Shown: positions 27,873 through 37,260, numbered from the stretch's first letter. The stretch: 64,000 nucleotides of DNA from Betaproteobacteria bacterium (GCA_016717855.1 JADKEV010000028.1:62001-126000); one strand, 5' to 3'. Program-made: numbers and translations. The notes: generated by a model from the letters alone, not told the origin.

Positions 27873-28220
27873 ATGACTCCCCAACCGCTGCTTGTACTGA
27901 CGACACTGCCGGATGCCGCTACCGCGGAAGCGATCGCCCGACGGCTGATCGACGACGGTTGCGCCGCATGCGTGGCCGTCGGTTCGCCCGTACGCTCACT
28001 CTATCATTGGCGCGGCAAAACCGAAACCGCCACGGAAACCCCGCTTTCCATCAAGACGACGGCGCGGGCGTATCAGGCCGTCGAAACGCTGTTGCGCGCA
28101 TTGCACCCGTATGAACTGCCGGAGATCATCGCGATTCCCATAACCGGCGGCCTGGCTCCGTACCTGGATTGGATCGCGGCGGAGTCCGATCGTTCGACTG
28201 CGCATGCGCTTGTTTCCTAG
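27873..28220 (+). CDS. cutA: Divalent cation tolerance protein CutA
   Basis: A 115-residue CutA1 trimeric ferredoxin-like protein with LVLTTLPDAATAEAIARRLI, CAACVAVG, LYHWRGKTETATETPLSIKT and HPYELPEIIAIPI. It is linked to copper tolerance through dsbD in E. coli operons, although its molecular role is unsettled. Its end overlaps the DsbD-alpha gene by 17 bases, so the two are cotranslated. Confidence 0.94.
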   Translation: MTPQPLLVLTTLPDAATAEAIARRLIDDGCAACVAVGSPVRSLYHWRGKTETATETPLSIKTTARAYQAVETLLRALHPYELPEIIAIPITGGLAPYLDWIAAESDRSTAHALVS

Positions 28221-28638
28221 ACTGCTTCTCTGGTCCCTGGCACTGCTGCTGGCCCCCTTGCCGGGCGTCGCCCAGGACTTGCTGGACCCGGATGAGGCCT
28301 TCCGCGCCACTGCCCGACTCGTCCGGGCCGACCTGATCGAAGTGCGCTACCAGACCGCCCCTGGGTATTACCTGTATCGCGACCGGCTCGCGTTTGCGCT
28401 GGAACCCGCGGAGGCGATGCTGGGCAAGCCCAAGCTGCCGGCGGGCAAGACCAAGCATGACGAGTTTTTCGGGAAACAGGTGATCTACCGGCATCGCACT
28501 GTCGTGACGGTTCCGGTCACTGCCGGGTCGGGCATCCCTCTAACGCTGACCGCGGACCTGCAGGGTTGCGCCGACATCGGTGTTTGCTATCCACCGGTGC
28601 GGCGCAAGTTCACGCTGTTGCCCAGTCCGGCCCCGTGA
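28204..28638 (+). CDS. DsbD N-terminal (alpha) domain protein, no membrane or gamma domain
   Basis: A 144-residue exported protein. A signal peptide (LLLWSLALLLAPLPGVAQ) precedes a DsbD-alpha immunoglobulin-like fold, with APGYYLYRDRLAFAL and LQGCADIGVCYPP. Cys122 and Cys128 have the six-residue spacing of the nDsbD redox pair. Full DsbD is about 580 residues with eight membrane helices and a thioredoxin domain; none of these follow. The stop overlaps a GTG start for the TlpA-type gene (GTGA). It may have arisen by loss of the beta and gamma domains, or be a dedicated periplasmic redox partner for the TlpA protein. Confidence 0.85.
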   Translation: MRLFPRLLLWSLALLLAPLPGVAQDLLDPDEAFRATARLVRADLIEVRYQTAPGYYLYRDRLAFALEPAEAMLGKPKLPAGKTKHDEFFGKQVIYRHRTVVTVPVTAGSGIPLTLTADLQGCADIGVCYPPVRRKFTLLPSPAP

Positions 28639-29183
28639 TCCAGGTCCGGACTGCGGCAGTCTTGCTGGCGGCGGGCGCCCTCGCTCTGTCCGTTGGATTC
28701 GCGACCAACTATCTGCTGCGCGGCAGCCCGGTAACGACCGGCGTTTCGGACGAAGCAGACGTCGAGGGACTGTTTGCCGCGCCGATGCCGGATCTGTCAG
28801 GCAATCCGGTTACGCTTGCTCGCTGGCGCGGCAAAGTGCTGGTTGTCAATTTCTGGGCAACCTGGTGCGTGCCCTGCCGCGAAGAAATCCCGGACTTTGT
28901 TCGCCTGCAGAAGGAATTCGGCGACCGTGGAGTTCAATTTGTCGGGATCGCCGCGGATCAGGCTGACAAAGTTAGCGCATTTGCCAGCGAGCTTCAGATC
29001 AACTATCCGCTGCTGATAGGCGACTTCGCGGCATTGGAACTGGCGAAGCGTGTGGGGAACAAGATCTCGGCGTTGCCCTTTACCGTTGTTCTGGACCGCA
29101 AAGGCCGGCTGGTCCATCGCCAGCTGGGCATACTCAAGATCGATAAATTACGGTCTATTTTCGGCGAACTGCTGCAAAAATAA
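28635..29183 (+). CDS. TlpA/ResA-type membrane-anchored thiol-disulfide oxidoreductase
   Basis: A 182-residue protein with an N-terminal membrane anchor (TAAVLLAAGALALSVGFATN) and a thioredoxin-like domain containing NFWATWCVPCREEIP (Cys78-Val-Pro-Cys81) and the cis-proline segment SALPFTVVLD. TlpA/ResA proteins reduce periplasmic disulfides, for example in cytochrome maturation. The GTG start at 28635 overlaps the preceding stop. Without a DsbD-beta or CcdA in this operon, electrons must come from elsewhere in the genome. Confidence 0.9.
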   Translation: MIQVRTAAVLLAAGALALSVGFATNYLLRGSPVTTGVSDEADVEGLFAAPMPDLSGNPVTLARWRGKVLVVNFWATWCVPCREEIPDFVRLQKEFGDRGVQFVGIAADQADKVSAFASELQINYPLLIGDFAALELAKRVGNKISALPFTVVLDRKGRLVHRQLGILKIDKLRSIFGELLQK

Positions 29184-29586
29184 GGATATTCCGCGCACCG
29201 AATTGATGAAGTCGCAATTCAACCTGCCCATTCCGGCAGCAAGCTCCGTGGGCCATTGCCGACAGTCCGATAGAAATTCATCTGACAAGTTACGCGCAGT
29301 TCCCTGAATCTAGTGGACATCTGGGCCCAACTTACGGCAAACTGCGCCTCCCGGCACCAGATCGCGCCAGCGAAAGGCAAGCATGGGGAGTTTCAATATC
29401 AAGGCAACGGGATCCGGAAGCAGCAAGCTGGCAGATGTAGTGTCAGGCTTGGACATCGATCTTCCGGCAGTGACAGGATTGGGGATATTCGGCAACGCTT
29501 CAGCTGCCGGCCGCATCTTGCGATGCTCCGGAGCCGTCGCGCTCGCCGGCAAATGTGCAGTGGCCGGCCAGGAGGAGGAATAACCT
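29184..29586. other. Gene-free stretch between tlpA-type gene and accB
   Basis: About 400 bases without a supportable gene. In many betaproteobacteria aroQ (type II dehydroquinase) occupies this spot; I searched for its GPNLN and HLSN-type motifs in all frames by eye and did not find them. A small plus-strand frame at 29383-29583 codes for Gly/Ala/Ser-rich sequence with no recognisable family. The promoter of accBC should lie here. Confidence 0.5.
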
Positions 29587-30060
29587 ATGGACTTGCGCAA
29601 GCTGAAGAAACTGATCGACCTGGTCCAGGAGTCCGGCATTGCCGAACTGGAGGTCAAGGAAGGCGAGGAATCGGTTCGCATCACCCGCGCCGTGGGCACC
29701 CAGCAAACGGTGTACCTGCCCCAAGGCGGCTTGGGCAGCATGCAGACGTCCCCCGCCGAGTCCGGTCCGGTGGGCAGGCTACTGGAAAACGGCGTCGCCA
29801 CCGAGGCAGCCCCGGCACCCGTCGATGGCCACACGGTGAAGTCGCCAATGGTCGGGACGTTCTATCGGTCGGCTACGCCGGGCGGAAAGTCGTTCGTCGA
29901 CATCGGCCAGTCGGTCACCGAAGGCGAGACGCTGTGCATCATCGAAGCCATGAAGCTGATGAACGAGATCGAGGCCGATGCCACGGGCGTGATCACGCAG
30001 ATCCTGGTCGAGAATGGACAGGCAGTCGAATATGGACAGCCGCTCTTTGTGATTGGATAG
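29587..30060 (+). CDS. accB: Biotin carboxyl carrier protein of acetyl-CoA carboxylase
   Basis: AccB carries biotin between the carboxylase and carboxyltransferase parts of acetyl-CoA carboxylase at the start of fatty acid synthesis. The 157-residue protein starts MDLRKLKKLIDLVQESGI, has a Pro/Ala-rich linker, and a biotinyl domain with EAMKLMNEI, where Lys123 is biotinylated. A very strong AGGAGGA ribosome binding site precedes the ATG. It is cotranscribed with accC 54 bases on. Confidence 0.97.
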   Translation: MDLRKLKKLIDLVQESGIAELEVKEGEESVRITRAVGTQQTVYLPQGGLGSMQTSPAESGPVGRLLENGVATEAAPAPVDGHTVKSPMVGTFYRSATPGGKSFVDIGQSVTEGETLCIIEAMKLMNEIEADATGVITQILVENGQAVEYGQPLFVIG

Positions 30061-30114
30061 GGCACACCGGCGACTCGGCTCGATGAGAGCCGCCGCGCGG
30101 GCGACCGAGAAACC

Positions 30115-31458
30115 ATGTTCGAGAAGATCCTGATCGCCAACCGCGGGGAAATCGCCCTGCGCATCCAGCGTGCCTGCCGCGAAATGGGCATCAAGACGGT
30201 CGTCGTGCATTCAGAAGCCGACGCCGAAGCGAAGTACGTGCGCCTCGCGGACGAATCGGTCTGCATCGGGCCGCCGCCATCGCAGCAAAGCTATCTGAAC
30301 GTCCCGGCCATCATCAGCGCCGCCGAGGTGACGGACGCCGAGGCGATCCATCCCGGCTACGGGTTCCTGTCCGAAAATGCCGACTTTGCCGACAAGGTCG
30401 AAAAGAGCGGATTCGTCTTCATCGGACCGCGCGGCGACACGATTCGCCTGATGGGCGACAAGGTGTCGGCCAAGATCGCGATGAAAAAGGCCGGCGTTCC
30501 TGTGGTTCCGGGTTCGGACGGCGCCGCGCCGGATGACCCCAAGGAAATCATCAAGATCGCCCGCGCGATCGGCTATCCGGTCATCATCAAGGCCTCGGGC
30601 GGCGGCGGCGGGCGCGGCATGCGCATCGTGCACACCGAAGCCGCGCTGCTCAATGCGGTGAACCTGACCCGCGCCGAGGCGCAGGCGGCGTTCAGCAATC
30701 CCACGGTCTACATCGAGAGGTTCCTCGAGAATCCCCGCCACATTGAAATCCAGGTGATGGCGGACGGGTTCCGGAACGCCGTCTACCTGTTCGAGCGCGA
30801 CTGCTCGATGCAGCGCCGCCACCAGAAGATCATCGAGGAAGCGCCGGCGCCCGGCATCCCCGAGAAGCTCCTCGCCCGGATCGGCGAACGCTGCGCCGAG
30901 GCCTGCCGCAAGATCGGCTATCGCGGCGCCGGCACGTTCGAGTTCCTGTACGAGAACAAGGAGTTCTTTTTCATCGAAATGAACACCCGGGTCCAGGTCG
31001 AACATCCGGTGACCGAGGTCATCACGGGCATCGACATCGTGCAGATGCAGATCCGCGTGGCCGCGGGCGAGAGGCTTCCGTTCAAGCAGAAGGACCTGAG
31101 CCATCGCGGACATGCGATCGAATGCCGGATCAATGCCGAGGATCCGTACACGTTCGTGCCCTCCCCCGGCCGCATCACCAGCTACCACGCGCCCGGCGGG
31201 CCCGGCATCAGGGTCGACTCCCACGTCTATCACAACTACTTCGTTCCCCCCAACTACGATTCGATGATAGGCAAGGTCATCGCCTATGGTGACACCAGGG
31301 ACCAGGCCATCGCGCGGATGCGCGTCGCACTCTCCGAAATGGTCGTCGAAGGCATCAAGACCAACATTCCGCTCCACCAGGACTTGATGAACGACGCCGA
31401 GTTCAAGCGCGGCGGCACCACGATTCACTACCTCGAACAGAAGCTCGCGAAGAAGTAG
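30115..31458 (+). CDS. accC: Acetyl-CoA carboxylase, biotin carboxylase subunit
   Basis: AccC carboxylates biotin on AccB with ATP and bicarbonate. The 447-residue protein begins MFEKILIANRGEIALRIQRA, has the ATP-grasp glycine loop KASGGGGGRGMRIV, ERDCSMQRRHQKIIEEAP, the metal-binding FIEMNTRVQVEHPVTE, and GHAIECRINAEDP. Length is normal. The gene is followed two bases later by prmA. Confidence 0.97.
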   Translation: MFEKILIANRGEIALRIQRACREMGIKTVVVHSEADAEAKYVRLADESVCIGPPPSQQSYLNVPAIISAAEVTDAEAIHPGYGFLSENADFADKVEKSGFVFIGPRGDTIRLMGDKVSAKIAMKKAGVPVVPGSDGAAPDDPKEIIKIARAIGYPVIIKASGGGGGRGMRIVHTEAALLNAVNLTRAEAQAAFSNPTVYIERFLENPRHIEIQVMADGFRNAVYLFERDCSMQRRHQKIIEEAPAPGIPEKLLARIGERCAEACRKIGYRGAGTFEFLYENKEFFFIEMNTRVQVEHPVTEVITGIDIVQMQIRVAAGERLPFKQKDLSHRGHAIECRINAEDPYTFVPSPGRITSYHAPGGPGIRVDSHVYHNYFVPPNYDSMIGKVIAYGDTRDQAIARMRVALSEMVVEGIKTNIPLHQDLMNDAEFKRGGTTIHYLEQKLAKK

Positions 31459-31460
31459 CC

Positions 31461-32372
31461 GTGGCGTGGACGGCGCTCGAATTCACGGTCGCCGGGGACA
31501 GCGCGGAAGCGTGGGCGGACGCGCTCCTTGAAGCCGGTGCGGTGGCGGTCGACGTCACCGACGCTGCCGCCGGGACCGCGGCCGAAGTCCCCCAGTTCGG
31601 AGAGCCCAGCGAGTTCGTGCCGGGCGTCTGGGCGCAGAATGTCCTCACCGCCTTGTTCGACGAGCAAGCCGACGCCGCCGCCATCCTCGCCGCGCTCGCC
31701 GCCGAACGGGACTGGCGCGCGCCGGTGGTGTTCACGCTGTCGCGGGTCGAAGAGCAGGATTGGGTACGGTTGACGCAGTCCCAGTTCGATCCGATCCGGA
31801 TCAGCGCGCGGCTGTGGATACTGCCGAGCTGGCATGTCGCGCCGGATCCGGACGCGATCAACCTGGTCGTGGACCCCGGACTGGCGTTCGGGACCGGCAG
31901 TCATCCGACAACGCGGCTGTGCCTGCAATGGCTGGAAGCGCATCTCGCGGGCGGCGAGGCGGTGCTCGACTACGGCTGCGGCTCCGGCATTCTCGCCATC
32001 GCCGCGAAGCGCCTCGGCGCCGGCACCGTCACCGGGACCGACCTCGACCCGCAGGCATTGATCGCCTCGTGCGCCAACGCGGAGATCAATCGCGTCGCGT
32101 GCACTTTCGCGCCACCGGACGCGCTGGCAGCGGGCGCGTTCGATTGCGTCGTGGCCAACATCCTGACCAATCCGCTGAAGGTCCTTGCCCCGGCGCTCGC
32201 GGGACGCGTGCGCCCGGGCGGGCGTATCGTCCTCTCGGGAATCCTCGTGGACCAGGCCGCAGCCGTCATTGCCGCCTATCAGCCGTGGTTTAATATCGAC
32301 GTATGGCAGACCGACGAAGGCTGGGCGGCGTTGAGCGGGATCCGGCGGCAGGCCGCGCGCCCGGAAGCCTAG
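31461..32372 (+). CDS. prmA: Ribosomal protein L11 methyltransferase
   Basis: PrmA trimethylates ribosomal protein L11 with S-adenosylmethionine. The 303-residue protein has the N-terminal substrate domain and a Rossmann methyltransferase with LDYGCGSGILAIAAKRLGA (motif I) and VVANILTNPLKVLAP (the NPL/PPY-like catalytic segment). The GTG at 31461 is used as start because it lies two bases after accC and gives the normal VAWTALEF N-terminus. accB-accC-prmA is a standard proteobacterial linkage. Confidence 0.94.
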   Translation: MAWTALEFTVAGDSAEAWADALLEAGAVAVDVTDAAAGTAAEVPQFGEPSEFVPGVWAQNVLTALFDEQADAAAILAALAAERDWRAPVVFTLSRVEEQDWVRLTQSQFDPIRISARLWILPSWHVAPDPDAINLVVDPGLAFGTGSHPTTRLCLQWLEAHLAGGEAVLDYGCGSGILAIAAKRLGAGTVTGTDLDPQALIASCANAEINRVACTFAPPDALAAGAFDCVVANILTNPLKVLAPALAGRVRPGGRIVLSGILVDQAAAVIAAYQPWFNIDVWQTDEGWAALSGIRRQAARPEA

Positions 32373-32433
32373 TCCCAGGCATCAGTCCCGCCCTGTCCCC
32401 GGCGCGGGCCGCCAGCAAGCACACGGAACTTCG

Positions 32434-33564
32434 ATGACCCCGGACGAACTGTTTACGCGCTGCCCCACGTGCAAGACCGTCTACAGGACGCACGAGGAGC
32501 AGCTGTCGGTGCAGGCGGGGAAGGTGCGTTGCGGCCAGTGCCGGATGGTGTTCGACGGGCGCGCGCACCTGGTCGACCTGTCGCCGCGACGGGAGTTGCC
32601 GCCCGACGAAAGTGTGGTGGGGCCGCCAACCGAGACCTTGCGGAGCGCGGCGGAACTGTCTTCGGCAGAAGATGGGCTGGCACCTGCCGCAAGCGCCACC
32701 CATGCCGTGCCGGCAGGCGCGCCTCCCGCCAAGTCCGTGGATCCCGCAGGCAACGTGCCCGGCGACGATACGCCATCCACCACCGCGGACATCGTCGTGG
32801 GGCCACCGGGCGAAAATGCTCCCACGGCCGCGGACACTGCCTGCGTTGCCACACCTGGCGCGGCGGCGGCAGCGGCCACGGACATTGCCGGTATTGCACC
32901 GCTGAACGACCCTGCGACCGCGCCTGCGGACGCTGCAAGCGATGCGGCGGCAGCGGGCGTGCAAGAAGACGCCATCGTTCCCGCCAGTCTTGCGCCGGCC
33001 GTAGAGGCCGCGAAGCCGCCCATACCCGAACCGGAAGTGGAAGTCGTCATGCCGGGCTGGGAAGAGTCCGCCGCGCCGCCGCGGCGCGGCATGCGCTGGG
33101 TCTACGGGGCGTTCGCCGTCCTGCTGCTGGCAGCGCTGCTGGCGCAGGCTGTCTTCCACTTCCGCCACATCCTCGCCGCCCGATATCCGCCGCTGCGCCC
33201 GCATCTGGCCGCGGCCTGCGCGGCGATCGGCTGCACGGTGGAGCCGTTGCGCAACCGGGACGAGATCACCATCGAGTCGCACGATTTGCAGGCGGATCCC
33301 GCCCATCAGGGCCTGTTGATACTGCAGACGACGTTGCGCAACCAGTCCGGGCATCCGCTGGCGTTTCCCCATCTGGAACTCGAACTCAAGGACCTGGGCG
33401 GTCAACCCATTGTGCGGCGCGTGTTCGCGCCGGTCGAATACGCGGGCGGAGCGGCGGATTTCGCCAAGGGCATCCCTGCGAACGCCGAATGGAACGTGAA
33501 GATCTTCCTCGACGCGAGCAGCGTCAGCGCGGGCGGCTACAACCTCTATCTGTTCTATCCCTGA
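32434..33564 (+). CDS. MJ0042 zinc-ribbon / DUF3426 membrane protein
   Basis: A 376-residue protein with three parts. An N-terminal zinc ribbon has paired cysteines (TRCPTCKTVYR and VRCGQCRMVFDGRAH, residues about 8-45). A long Ala/Pro-rich low-complexity linker of some 150 residues follows. Then one membrane helix (YGAFAVLLLAALLAQAVFHF, about 225) leads to a periplasmic DUF3426 domain. This family regularly follows prmA in betaproteobacteria. Its role is unknown; the layout suggests a cytosolic metal-binding head tethered to a periplasmic domain. Confidence 0.88.
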   Translation: MTPDELFTRCPTCKTVYRTHEEQLSVQAGKVRCGQCRMVFDGRAHLVDLSPRRELPPDESVVGPPTETLRSAAELSSAEDGLAPAASATHAVPAGAPPAKSVDPAGNVPGDDTPSTTADIVVGPPGENAPTAADTACVATPGAAAAAATDIAGIAPLNDPATAPADAASDAAAAGVQEDAIVPASLAPAVEAAKPPIPEPEVEVVMPGWEESAAPPRRGMRWVYGAFAVLLLAALLAQAVFHFRHILAARYPPLRPHLAAACAAIGCTVEPLRNRDEITIESHDLQADPAHQGLLILQTTLRNQSGHPLAFPHLELELKDLGGQPIVRRVFAPVEYAGGAADFAKGIPANAEWNVKIFLDASSVSAGGYNLYLFYP

Positions 33565-33633
33565 TTGCCCGCGGTTCGCCGCGCCGATGGAACCGCGCCA
33601 CGACTCCGCGGTGCGCGGCGCTCCCGATTCGGC

Positions 33634-35682
33634 TCAACCGGTCCACGAGCGCAGAACCTGGAACAGATTGTGGTAATCGTCGGTCCACATCCGCCACTCC
33701 GGCTTCTCGACCGGCTCCTTGCCCCACTGCTGGATCGGCGCGAGCGTCTCCGGCTTCTCGGCCAGCAGCACCCATGTGCTTGGCGACTTGATCGGATTCT
33801 CGTCCCCGATGCCCTTGTAGTCGTCGATGTGGAGCGCGGTCATCTTTACAGCCTTGGCGATGGTCCCGAGCACGGGCGCCAGATCGAGGTAGCGATTCGA
33901 CACGTGGTAGGCAAGAATGCCGCCCTCGGCGAGGTGCCGCCGGAACAGTTGCACCGCCTCCCGGGTGATCAAGTGCGCGGGAATCGCGTCGCCCGAAAAC
34001 GCATCGACGGCAAGCACGTCGTATGACTGCGGCTGCTCGCGCTCGATTGACAGCCGGGCGTCGCCGAGCACGATGTCGATCACGGCTTCGCTGTCCTTCA
34101 GGTAGCTGAAATACTCCATCGCCACCAGCGGAACCTGCGGGTCGATTTCGTAGAAGCGGAAGACGTCGTTCTTGCGTCCATAGGTCGCGATCGTGCCGAC
34201 GCCGAGACCGATCATGCCCACCCGGATCGACGGCGATTCCTTCTCCTTGATGTCAATGGCGCGGCCGATCCCAGATGTACCGGTGTAGTAACTAGTCGCG
34301 AAGTGTTTCGCCCAAGGCGCCTGATACTGCTCGCCATGCAGGATCGCCCCGTGGACCAGCCGGCGGTGGTAGTTGTCGCTATCCGGCGCCTCGTAGGAGC
34401 GCACCTTCAGCGACCCGTAGAAGTTGCGCCCCATCCAGAGCGAATCCAGCCGGTCATTGGCCACGTTCAGGTAGGCGATCCCGACCGATCCCAGGATCCC
34501 GGCCAGGCCAATCACCAGCGCCCGGCGCGACCACAGGTGTCCGGCCACCGCGAGCAGCACCGCCACGGCGACGAGGATCAACGCGACCTCGTAATACGAA
34601 GGCAGCACCACCGGCGCGACGAATGCGACCAGCGCCGAGCCCAGCGCGCCGCCCAGCGAGACGATCGCGTAGAACCGGCCGAGGTGGCGCGGATCCGGCT
34701 TGGCCGCGACGAGTTCGCCGTGGCAGAACATGCAGACCAGGAACAGGCCGGCACCGAATACCACCGACTGCGTAAGCAGATCGAATTGGTGGGTCTTGTC
34801 AACGAGCAGCCAGCCCATCGCGCCGACGGCGATGAGCACCGGCCCGAAATAGGTCTCCCGGGAATACCAGCGCTGCCCGTCGAAACACAGGATGAAAGTG
34901 AGCAGATAGATGGTGAGTGGCATCAGCCAGAGGAGCGGCACGCTGGCGATGTTCTCGGTGACGTGATTGGTGACGCCGAGCAGCAGTGCCGACGCGGTGG
35001 CGGCAAGCACCAGCCACCATAACTGGGTGCGTCCCGTCCGCAGCGCCGGCGCCGCGACACCCTGGAACCCTGTCGCCGCATCGGGCTCCGCGGGCAGCGC
35101 ATCCGGGCGGCGCGAGACCCGCACCGCCAGGGCGACCATCAGCATGACGAACACCGCATACAGGATCGACCAGCCCCATGCCTGATCGCGCAGGACGAGC
35201 CTCGGTTCGACCAGGAAGGGATAGCAAAGCAGCGCGACCAGCGAGGCGGTATTCGAGAGCGCGAACAGCCGATAGGGATCGCGCAATGGATGGGTGCGGG
35301 AAAACCAGATCTGCACCAGCGGGCTGGTCGCCGACAACACGACGTAGGGAAGGCCGATTGTCGCCGCGAGCAGGGCCAGTATCTGAGGGATGGGTGCGGC
35401 GCCATCCGCGGGCTTCCAGAACGCCGAGACCGTGATCGGCAGCGCGATCAGCGACAGCGTGACCAGAACCGCATGTATCTTCGCGTGTTTCGCGACACCG
35501 AACCGGCGGGGCGCCCAGTCGGCGTACGCGTAGCCCGCGAGCAGCGCAGTCTGGAAAAAAACCATGCAGGTCGTCCAGACCGCGGCGGAACCGCCAAACC
35601 AGGGCAGAATCTGCTTGGCAATCAGGGGTTGCACCAGGAAAATCAGAAACGCCGAGAGCGTGATGACGACGGCAAAGTGCAT
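33634..35682 (-). CDS. Membrane-fused spermidine synthase-like protein
   Basis: A 682-residue protein with two halves. The first 430 residues hold about ten to twelve hydrophobic helices (MHFAVVITLSAFLIFLVQPL, LLILWLMPL-type segments). The second is a SpeE-like Rossmann domain with VGMIGLGVGTIATYGRKNDV, FYEIDPQV and LAVDAFSGDAIPAHLITREA. The Asp pair needed for polyamine binding in true spermidine synthases is not obvious, so its substrate is unknown. The start at 35682 follows AAGGGG; the frame is open much further upstream through the next gene but that is antisense. It is divergent from the esterase-like gene. Confidence 0.88.
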   Translation of the reverse strand: MHFAVVITLSAFLIFLVQPLIAKQILPWFGGSAAVWTTCMVFFQTALLAGYAYADWAPRRFGVAKHAKIHAVLVTLSLIALPITVSAFWKPADGAAPIPQILALLAATIGLPYVVLSATSPLVQIWFSRTHPLRDPYRLFALSNTASLVALLCYPFLVEPRLVLRDQAWGWSILYAVFVMLMVALAVRVSRRPDALPAEPDAATGFQGVAAPALRTGRTQLWWLVLAATASALLLGVTNHVTENIASVPLLWLMPLTIYLLTFILCFDGQRWYSRETYFGPVLIAVGAMGWLLVDKTHQFDLLTQSVVFGAGLFLVCMFCHGELVAAKPDPRHLGRFYAIVSLGGALGSALVAFVAPVVLPSYYEVALILVAVAVLLAVAGHLWSRRALVIGLAGILGSVGIAYLNVANDRLDSLWMGRNFYGSLKVRSYEAPDSDNYHRRLVHGAILHGEQYQAPWAKHFATSYYTGTSGIGRAIDIKEKESPSIRVGMIGLGVGTIATYGRKNDVFRFYEIDPQVPLVAMEYFSYLKDSEAVIDIVLGDARLSIEREQPQSYDVLAVDAFSGDAIPAHLITREAVQLFRRHLAEGGILAYHVSNRYLDLAPVLGTIAKAVKMTALHIDDYKGIGDENPIKSPSTWVLLAEKPETLAPIQQWGKEPVEKPEWRMWTDDYHNLFQVLRSWTG

Positions 35683-35808
35683 GGCGAAGGAATCCCCTTG
35701 AAGGTACGGCGCCGGACGCCGGCAGCGGCGATTACGGATGTCCGCGCTGCGGAAGAATTGGTCTTGTGTCGGACGGCCCGACGCAGACAATAGCGAACGA
35801 GGTCGAAA

Positions 35809-37260
35809 ATGGCAAGCGGGACCAGGCTTGACACGAAGATCGCTGCGCACGGCGGCCGCCGCGTGCCATCCGGCGCTCGCCGCGGCGCGCGGTGTTTCGC
35901 GCTCGCCCTGTGCCTCTGCCTCGCGTGGCCGGCGGCGCAGGCGAGCGCCGCGAATCGGGCGCCGGAAGAGGCCGCCGCCGAAGCGCGACTCGCGCGCGTA
36001 ATCCGCGACGTTGCGCAGCCACTGACCGGCGCTCCCACCGACTACGACCGCCTGCTGCGGAGGATCGGCGAGGCACGGATCGTAATGCTGGGTGAGGATA
36101 CGCATGGCACGCACGAGTTCTATGTCGAGCGCGCCAGGATCACCCGCCGGCTGATCGCCGAGCAGGGATTCTCCGGCGTGGTCATCGAAGCGGACTGGTC
36201 CGAAGCCGCGGGCCTGCGCGCGTTCCTTGCCGGGGCGGAGCATCCGGCGACGGCCGACGCCGCGCTGCGCACGTTCGAGCGCTTTCCCCGCTGGATGTGG
36301 GGCAACTCCGACTTCCGGGACCTGGTCGCGTGGCTGCGCGAATTCAATCGCCGCGGCGGCGGGGCGCCCGTGTCGGTTCACGGCATGGACTTGTATGAAA
36401 TCGCGCCCGCCGCCACGGCCGTGATCGGCTACCTCGAGCGGATCAATCCGGCGGCGGCCGGGAAGGCGCGGCAGCGCTACATGTGCCTCGACTCCGGCGG
36501 CGACAAGCAGCAGGACGGCGCCGTCGCGCCCCCGCGCTGGCCCGACATCGACTGTGCCGGGCCCGTCCAGGACCAGCTGACGGAGCTGACCACCGGCGCG
36601 TTCCGGCCGGATGCCGGCGCCCTCGACCTTGCGGACGCCGGGTATGTGCATGCGCTGCAAAGCGCGCGGGTCGTCCGCAACGCCGAAGAGTACTTTCGCG
36701 CCATGCGCCGGCAGCCCGACAATTCGTGGGACCTGCGCGACACGCACATGGCTTCGAGCGTGGACCTGCTGCTCGCGCATCTCGATGCCCGCACGGGGCG
36801 CCGTTCCCGGCTGGTGATCTGGGCGCATAACGCGCACATCGGCGACGCCCGGGCGACCGCACGCGGCGAGTCGGGGGGCCTGACCCTCGGGCAATTGCTG
36901 CGCGAGCGCTATCCGGACGACGCGATCCTCGTCGGCTTCATGACGGCGACCGGCAGCGTTCGCGCCGCCACCGACTGGGGTGGGCCCGACCGGCGCCGGC
37001 GCCTGCGGCCACCGATACCGGGGAGCCACGCGGCGTTGATGCATGCAACGGGACTGCGGCGCTTTCTGCTGTTCCCGGATACCCCATCGCCGCTCAGGGC
37101 GGCGCTCGACCTGCCGCGCCCGCAACGGGGTGTCGGCGTGCGCTACCTCCCGGAACTCGAACTTGCCGGCCATTACTACATGGCGCGCCTGTCGGGGCAG
37201 TTCGACGCGCTGATCCACATCGACAGGACGACTGCGCTGCGGCCGCTGCGCCGGAAGTGA
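35809..37260 (+). CDS. Secreted erythromycin esterase-like protein
   Basis: A 483-residue protein of the erythromycin esterase family. An N-terminal signal-like segment (CFALALCLCLAWPAAQASA) comes after an Arg-rich start. Family motifs are VMLGEDTHGTHEFY with the catalytic His/Glu region, VIEADWSEA, HGMDLYEI, RDTHMASSVDLLL and VIWAHNAHIGDA. EreA/EreB hydrolyse the macrolide lactone, but most chromosomal homologues have no known substrate; secretion makes a resistance role less direct. It probably uses ATG 35809, although a later start closer to the signal peptide is possible. Confidence 0.85.
   Translation: MASGTRLDTKIAAHGGRRVPSGARRGARCFALALCLCLAWPAAQASAANRAPEEAAAEARLARVIRDVAQPLTGAPTDYDRLLRRIGEARIVMLGEDTHGTHEFYVERARITRRLIAEQGFSGVVIEADWSEAAGLRAFLAGAEHPATADAALRTFERFPRWMWGNSDFRDLVAWLREFNRRGGGAPVSVHGMDLYEIAPAATAVIGYLERINPAAAGKARQRYMCLDSGGDKQQDGAVAPPRWPDIDCAGPVQDQLTELTTGAFRPDAGALDLADAGYVHALQSARVVRNAEEYFRAMRRQPDNSWDLRDTHMASSVDLLLAHLDARTGRRSRLVIWAHNAHIGDARATARGESGGLTLGQLLRERYPDDAILVGFMTATGSVRAATDWGGPDRRRRLRPPIPGSHAALMHATGLRRFLLFPDTPSPLRAALDLPRPQRGVGVRYLPELELAGHYYMARLSGQFDALIHIDRTTALRPLRRK

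Noticed and set aside
29383..29583. 66-codon frame before accB
   Set aside because: Low-complexity Gly/Ala/Ser sequence without homology I can recognise; its end overlaps the accB ribosome binding site.
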